Shown piece by piece: positions 59,769 through 64,000 of a DNA stretch of 64,000 bases. The stretch lies in the NCBI GenBank assembly GCA_963691655.1, contig OY829329.1, positions 81,276,613-81,340,612 of the forward strand. The letters run 5' to 3'. Position 1 is the first letter of the stretch. Each line of letters begins with the position of its first letter. The stretch is from Toxonevra muliebris. Lineage: Eukaryota; Arthropoda; Insecta; Diptera; Pallopteridae. The translations under genes and the position numbers were made by a program. The notes beneath the pieces were generated by a model. That model was not told where the DNA came from, searched no databases, and was given only the letters and a program-made list of their open reading frames with translations.

Positions 59769-62700
59769 ATGAAAAAATATCCAACATTAACAAATTCTCG
59801 ACCAGAGTTTAAAAAATTCCCAAAAAAACTAAATGAAGTAAGTAGTGAAATTGCAGCAAAAGTTAATGTCTCAAATTTAACATGGTTTTTTCTTTTCTTT
59901 AAGCACTTGGAAAATCTTGGCGCACCCCATGTGGTCTCATTCGATGAGATGCTTCAATATGGTTTGGCAAATTGTGCCAAACACATCGGGACGGCAAGCT
60001 TTCTCACACCAGCTGGTGAGAGAGTCGAACTGTACGTGCAAGATATTCAGATAGCTCGACCACAAGCGCCGATCGCAGTAATTGATGTGAAGAATAAATA
60101 TATATTCCCCACAGAGGCGCGCCAACTGCACCAATCCTATATGGGTATGTGCAGCGTTCGTTTGGGCTGGAGTGTAGATGGCTTGATTAAGGCAGCAATC
60201 GATGTAGATTTAGGTGAAGTGCCAATTATGCTGAAATCAAAAGCATGTAATTTAAATAGCCTGACACCAGAGCAAATGGTGGAGCATGGTGAGCATGATT
60301 CCGATTGGGGTGGCATTTTTATAATCAAAGGAAATGAAAAGATTATTCGTATGCTTCTTATGAGTCGTCGGAATTTTCCAATAGCAATAAAACGTTCCAC
60401 TTGGAAGGATCGTGGTGTTAATTTTAGTGATCTGGGCATTCTCGTTCGCACTGTGCGCGACGATGAGAATTCATTCAATAATGTGCTGCACTATCTCAAT
60501 AATGGTACCGTAAAATTAATGTTCTCGCAACAGAAATTCATGTCATATATTCCTATATGTCTGATACTCAAGTGCCTTACCAACTACACCGACGAAGAGA
60601 TTTACCAACGCCTTGTTCGTGGGTACGAAAGAGATCAATACTATTTGTCCTCTGTGCAAACAATGCTACGTGATGTCCATGGCGAGGGCTTACACTCGCA
60701 CGCTGACTGCAGGCTTTATTTGGGAAAAATGTTTCGCTCGCGATTTCCAGAGGTGCCGTCATGGAAGTCCAATGAGGATGTAACGGATTTTATTTTAGAC
60801 GAACGCATTCTTATACATTTAAGCACGCACAAAGAAAAATTCGATATGCTCGTCTTTATGGTGCAGAAATTATTTCAGTGCGCACAAGGGAATTTCAAAA
60901 TTGAGAATGTCGATTCGGTAATGATGCAGGAGGTTCTACTGCCGGGTATGATAAGTTATTAAAAGCTCATTAAATAATTAGCTAATTGAAAAATCTGCAT
61001 CTCTTTTTTAGGGCATTTATATCAGAAATTTCTTGCTGATCGTATTGACTTGTGGCTTAACTATGTAAAAAAGTCTTTGCTAAAGAAGCTAGATTCTCCA
61101 GATGCTTTAATTACGCCTAGCATACTTACTGGATCGCTACGTGTCGCTGGCAATATATCGCACGCTTTAGAATCGTTTCTTGCCACTGGTAATGCTCCCT
61201 CACGTTCTGGCTTGGGACTCATGCAAAACACTGGCCTCGTCGTCATGGCTGAAAATATCAATCGGATGCGTTACATGTCGCATTTTCGCGCTGTACATCG
61301 TGGTTCATACTTTACAACAATGCGTACAACAGAAGCACGTCAATTGCTGCCGGATGCCTGGGGATACATTTGCCCTGTTCACACTCCAGATGGTGCTCCT
61401 TGTGGTCTCCTCAATCACTTGACTGTCGCATGTCGAATTTCAGGAATACCTGAAAAGTTATTGGTTGATGCTATCCCTATGAACCTAATTAACATGGGCA
61501 TGATACCACTAGACTCCGACCTGTATGATCCCAATGCGAAACTGTTTGTTGTCTTTTTAGAAGGCAAATTGTTGGGGCATATTCGTCAAGCTGATGCCGG
61601 TAAAATAGTAGATAAAATTCGTTATTTAAAAATTGAAGGTCAACTGCCAGAAATGATGGAAATCGCTTACATACCATTCAAGACGAAGGGGCAATTTCCC
61701 GGCCTCTTTCTTTTTGTGGGGCCAGCGCGAATGATGCGTCCAGTAAGAAACTTGGCCTTGGGAAAAGTTGAGTACATAGGCTCCTTGGAACAAGTGTACA
61801 TGGAAATCGCCATCGACCCCAAGGAAATCTATCCAGGATTTACCACTCATATGGAATTATCGAAAACTGATTTTATGAGCAACTTGGCCAATTTAATTCC
61901 CATGCCAGATTACAATCAATCACCAAGGTATTTTAGAAAATGAAGGAAAAATAAATTGATTTCAGCTAGTCATTGTAAATTACTTGTCTTTCAGAAATAT
62001 GTACCAGTGTCAAATGGGTAAACAAACAATGGGAACACCATGCCTCAATTGGCCCAAACAGGCTGCCAACAAACTGTATCGGCTTCAGACGCCCAGCACT
62101 CCACTTTTCCGCCCCGTACACCATGATAATGTAGGTCTTGATGACTTTCCCATGGGTACAAATGCCATTGTTGCAGTAATTTCCTACACTGGCTATGATA
62201 TGGAAGACGCCATGATCATTAATAAGGCAGCACACGAACGGGGCTTTGCTTACGGCAGCATTTACAAATCCAAATTTATCGAACTGGAAGGTACAAGTTA
62301 TTTTGCACGCAGTCCACTTATGTCGGAGTTGGCAAAATACTTAGACAATGATGGCTTACCGCAAGCGGGTACCAAATTGTACAATGGCTGCCCTTTCTAT
62401 TGGTATGTGCTATATTGCACTGCAGCATAGCAAACCTATCTCTATCACAACCTTCTTTATTTCCTTTCTTGCAGTTACTACGATACTGAAGAATCCAAAT
62501 ATAAAGTTGTGAAAATGGACGAAAAAGAAGATTGCATTGTAGATAATGTACGCTATTGCGGCAGTTATAAGAGCACGGCACGTCGTATGGTTTGTGTGAC
62601 AGTACGTATACCCCGAGCACCAACAATTGGTGATAAATTTGCTTCACGCGCTGGTCAAAAAGGTATCTGTTCGCAAAAATATCCCGCCGAAGATTTGCCT

Positions 62701-63408
62701 TTCTCGGAAACTGGACTCATTCCAGATATTGTCTTCAATCCGCATGGCTTTCCCTCACGTATGACAATCGCTATGATGATCGAAATAATGGCAGGCAAAA
62801 GTGCTGCGTTACATGGACTCGTGCATGATGCCACACCTTTCCGTTTCTCTGAGAAACACACCGCCATTGATTATTTTGGCAAGCTTCTAGAGGCTGGTGG
62901 CTATAATTACTATGGAACTGAACGTCTTTATTCGGGAGTGGATGGACGCGAAATGTCAGCCAACATTTTCTTTGGTGTTGTTCACTATCAACGTCTGCGT
63001 CACATGGTGTTCGATAAGTGGCAAGTACGATCGACAGGTCCCGTTGATGCCATAACGCAGCAACCGATAAAAGGACGCAAACGGGGGGGTGGTGTACGTT
63101 TCGGTGAAATGGAACGTGATGCTTTGATATCACATGGTGCAGCATTTTTACTGCAAGATCGCCTCTTCCACAATTCAGACAAGACGCACTCGCTTGTGTG
63201 CAGCAAATGTGGCAGCATTTTGGCTCCACTAATGAAAATCTTCAAACGCTCAGAGTCTGGCAAGCTGCAATATGTACCCGATACGTGTCGCTTGTGTGGT
63301 GATGGTTCTGCTGTGGGCTACATCGAAATTCCATTTTCATTTAAATATTTAGTCACTGAGCTGAGTTCAGTGAATATCAATGCTAGACTTAAAATAATGG
63401 AAATTTAA
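59769..63408 (+). CDS. RpI135: RNA polymerase I second-largest subunit
   Basis: This is the beta-like catalytic subunit of Pol I (Polr1B), which transcribes rRNA genes in the nucleolus. Exons are 59769-59837, 59904-60945, 61012-61927, 61995-62402 and 62475-63408, separated by four GT/AG introns of 66, 66, 67 and 72 nt. The spliced protein has 1122 residues, close to the fly orthologue as I remember it. Landmarks: [20 protein letters not shown] from 439; [20 protein letters not shown] from 487; [15 protein letters not shown] at 740-754; [12 protein letters not shown] at 864-875; and a C-terminal zinc site with Cys 1054, 1057, 1083 and 1086. The first intron is 66 nt without a stop, so the frame reads through it; GTAAGT, a pyrimidine-rich tract and AAG, and direct joining of KKLNE to [10 protein letters not shown], argue that it is spliced out. 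The gene appears intact. No neighbour is close enough to suggest shared regulation. Confidence 0.97.
59838..59903 (+). other. RpI135: Stop-free 66-nt intron 1 of RpI135
   Basis: It begins GTAAGTAGTG and ends in a T-rich tract plus TTTAAG. Its length is a multiple of three and it has no stop, so it looks like coding sequence in an open-frame scan. Retention would add 22 residues near the N-terminus. The size matches the other three introns of the gene. Confidence 0.8.
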
Positions 63409-63422
63409 GATGACTTTCTATT

Positions 63423-63428
63423 AATAAA
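63423..63428 (+). terminator. RpI135: Poly(A) signal of RpI135
   Basis: AATAAA starts 15 nt after the stop codon. This would give a very short 3' UTR. T-rich and GT-containing sequence follows within 50 nt. Confidence 0.7.
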
Positions 63429-64000
63429 ATTGTAATATAAATATTTATATGTTTAAAAATCCAATATTTGCTAGACGACGGTTATGTTACGGAAACATTA
63501 ACGTTGGTAACGGAAGCGTCAAGATTTTGTTTCTTTCGCATTCAACATATGAGTAGTTGAGTGCGAAAGTGGTGTAAGTCAATAGGTCTGTTCGCGTACT
63601 TTACTAGTAAAAATTTACTAGTAACAAAATTTATGAAAAACTGTAACTTTGTGCTGTGGTTACATTGGAGCCGGCTTTTGACGAATATATCACATTTTAC
63701 TCTTGTGCTTGATGTAGGTGGCTACCACAAATCGCATATACAAGATTACGCTTTCCGCATTTAAAAAATTTTTCGTTCGTCGCAACAACAACTACATTAT
63801 CACCATCTCGAGCGCTCATTGGCAATCACCACACTAAATAAAACAAGAGATGAGTTGCAAGTAATACATAGAAAATTATTTAAAAGGCTTCATCAGAAAT
63901 ATATCATTTATTTTGTAGTTTGACTTAATTTTCGTCGTTTTGCGCTACTGGTCTGTCTAGAATCTGTCTATCTAATGTTCTGATTCTGAAGTACATTCGC
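63429..64000. other. Region downstream of RpI135
   Basis: I recognise no gene. A small inverted repeat, TTACTAGTAAAAATTTACTAGTAA-like, lies at about 63601-63624. The one open frame of about 67 codons (63561-63764) lacks any signature. Confidence 0.4.

Noticed and set aside
59769..60962. Reading the first 397-codon frame of RpI135 as one exon
   Set aside because: It contains a 66-nt intron with strong splice signals, and its last five codons read past the donor at 60946.
1..64000. CRISPR arrays, bacterial operons or phage genes
   Set aside because: The window is spliced eukaryotic DNA, and no spacer-repeat pattern is present.

Overview
The window looks like chromosomal DNA of a higher fly (Brachycera), most likely a tephritid fruit fly or a close relative. 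It is AT-rich, with small spliced genes of fly-like architecture (introns of 66-72 nt next to introns of several kb). The clearest gene encodes a protein very close to Drosophila RNA polymerase I subunit RpI135. Transposons and SINEs fill the rest. The tephritid assignment is inference; the dipteran one is well supported.

Only two protein-coding genes are convincing. (1) On the minus strand, 37858 down to 20399, five coding exons join in perfect phase into a 1469-residue coiled-coil protein that I cannot name. It has a putative N-myristoylation start, a long central coiled coil and four degenerate copies of a Leu/Glu-rich motif near the C-terminus. (2) On the plus strand, 59769-63408, five exons encode RpI135 (1122 residues), complete from start codon to poly(A) signal. 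The genes are about 22 kb apart and I see no direct link in function.

Layout. 1-1062 is non-coding. 1063-12062 is two head-to-tail copies of a 5500-bp unit that are identical wherever compared; each holds a terminal-inverted-repeat element and a broken hAT transposase start. 12063-20398 has no gene, only simple repeats. 20399-37858 is the coiled-coil gene; its large introns carry a jockey-like retrotransposon, a hAT-type MITE, Tc1 remnants and other LINE fragments. 37859-59768 is a transposon graveyard. It contains a SINE split by a Transib-like element that is itself split by a hAT-like element, an intact tRNA-derived SINE, two further MITE-like elements, a Helitron-type end, a jockey-like remnant and a 1.4-kb foldback element with arms of about 520 bp. 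59769-63408 is RpI135. 63429-64000 holds nothing I can name.

The strongest observations for a second look are: the three-level nest at 43362-45955, whose middle element has RAG-heptamer-like CACAGTG ends and a 5-bp CGGCG target duplication confirmed by an uninterrupted SINE copy in the same window; the long foldback at 54123-55516; the zero-divergence tandem duplication with a period of exactly 5500 bp; and the four-fold motif in the coiled-coil protein.
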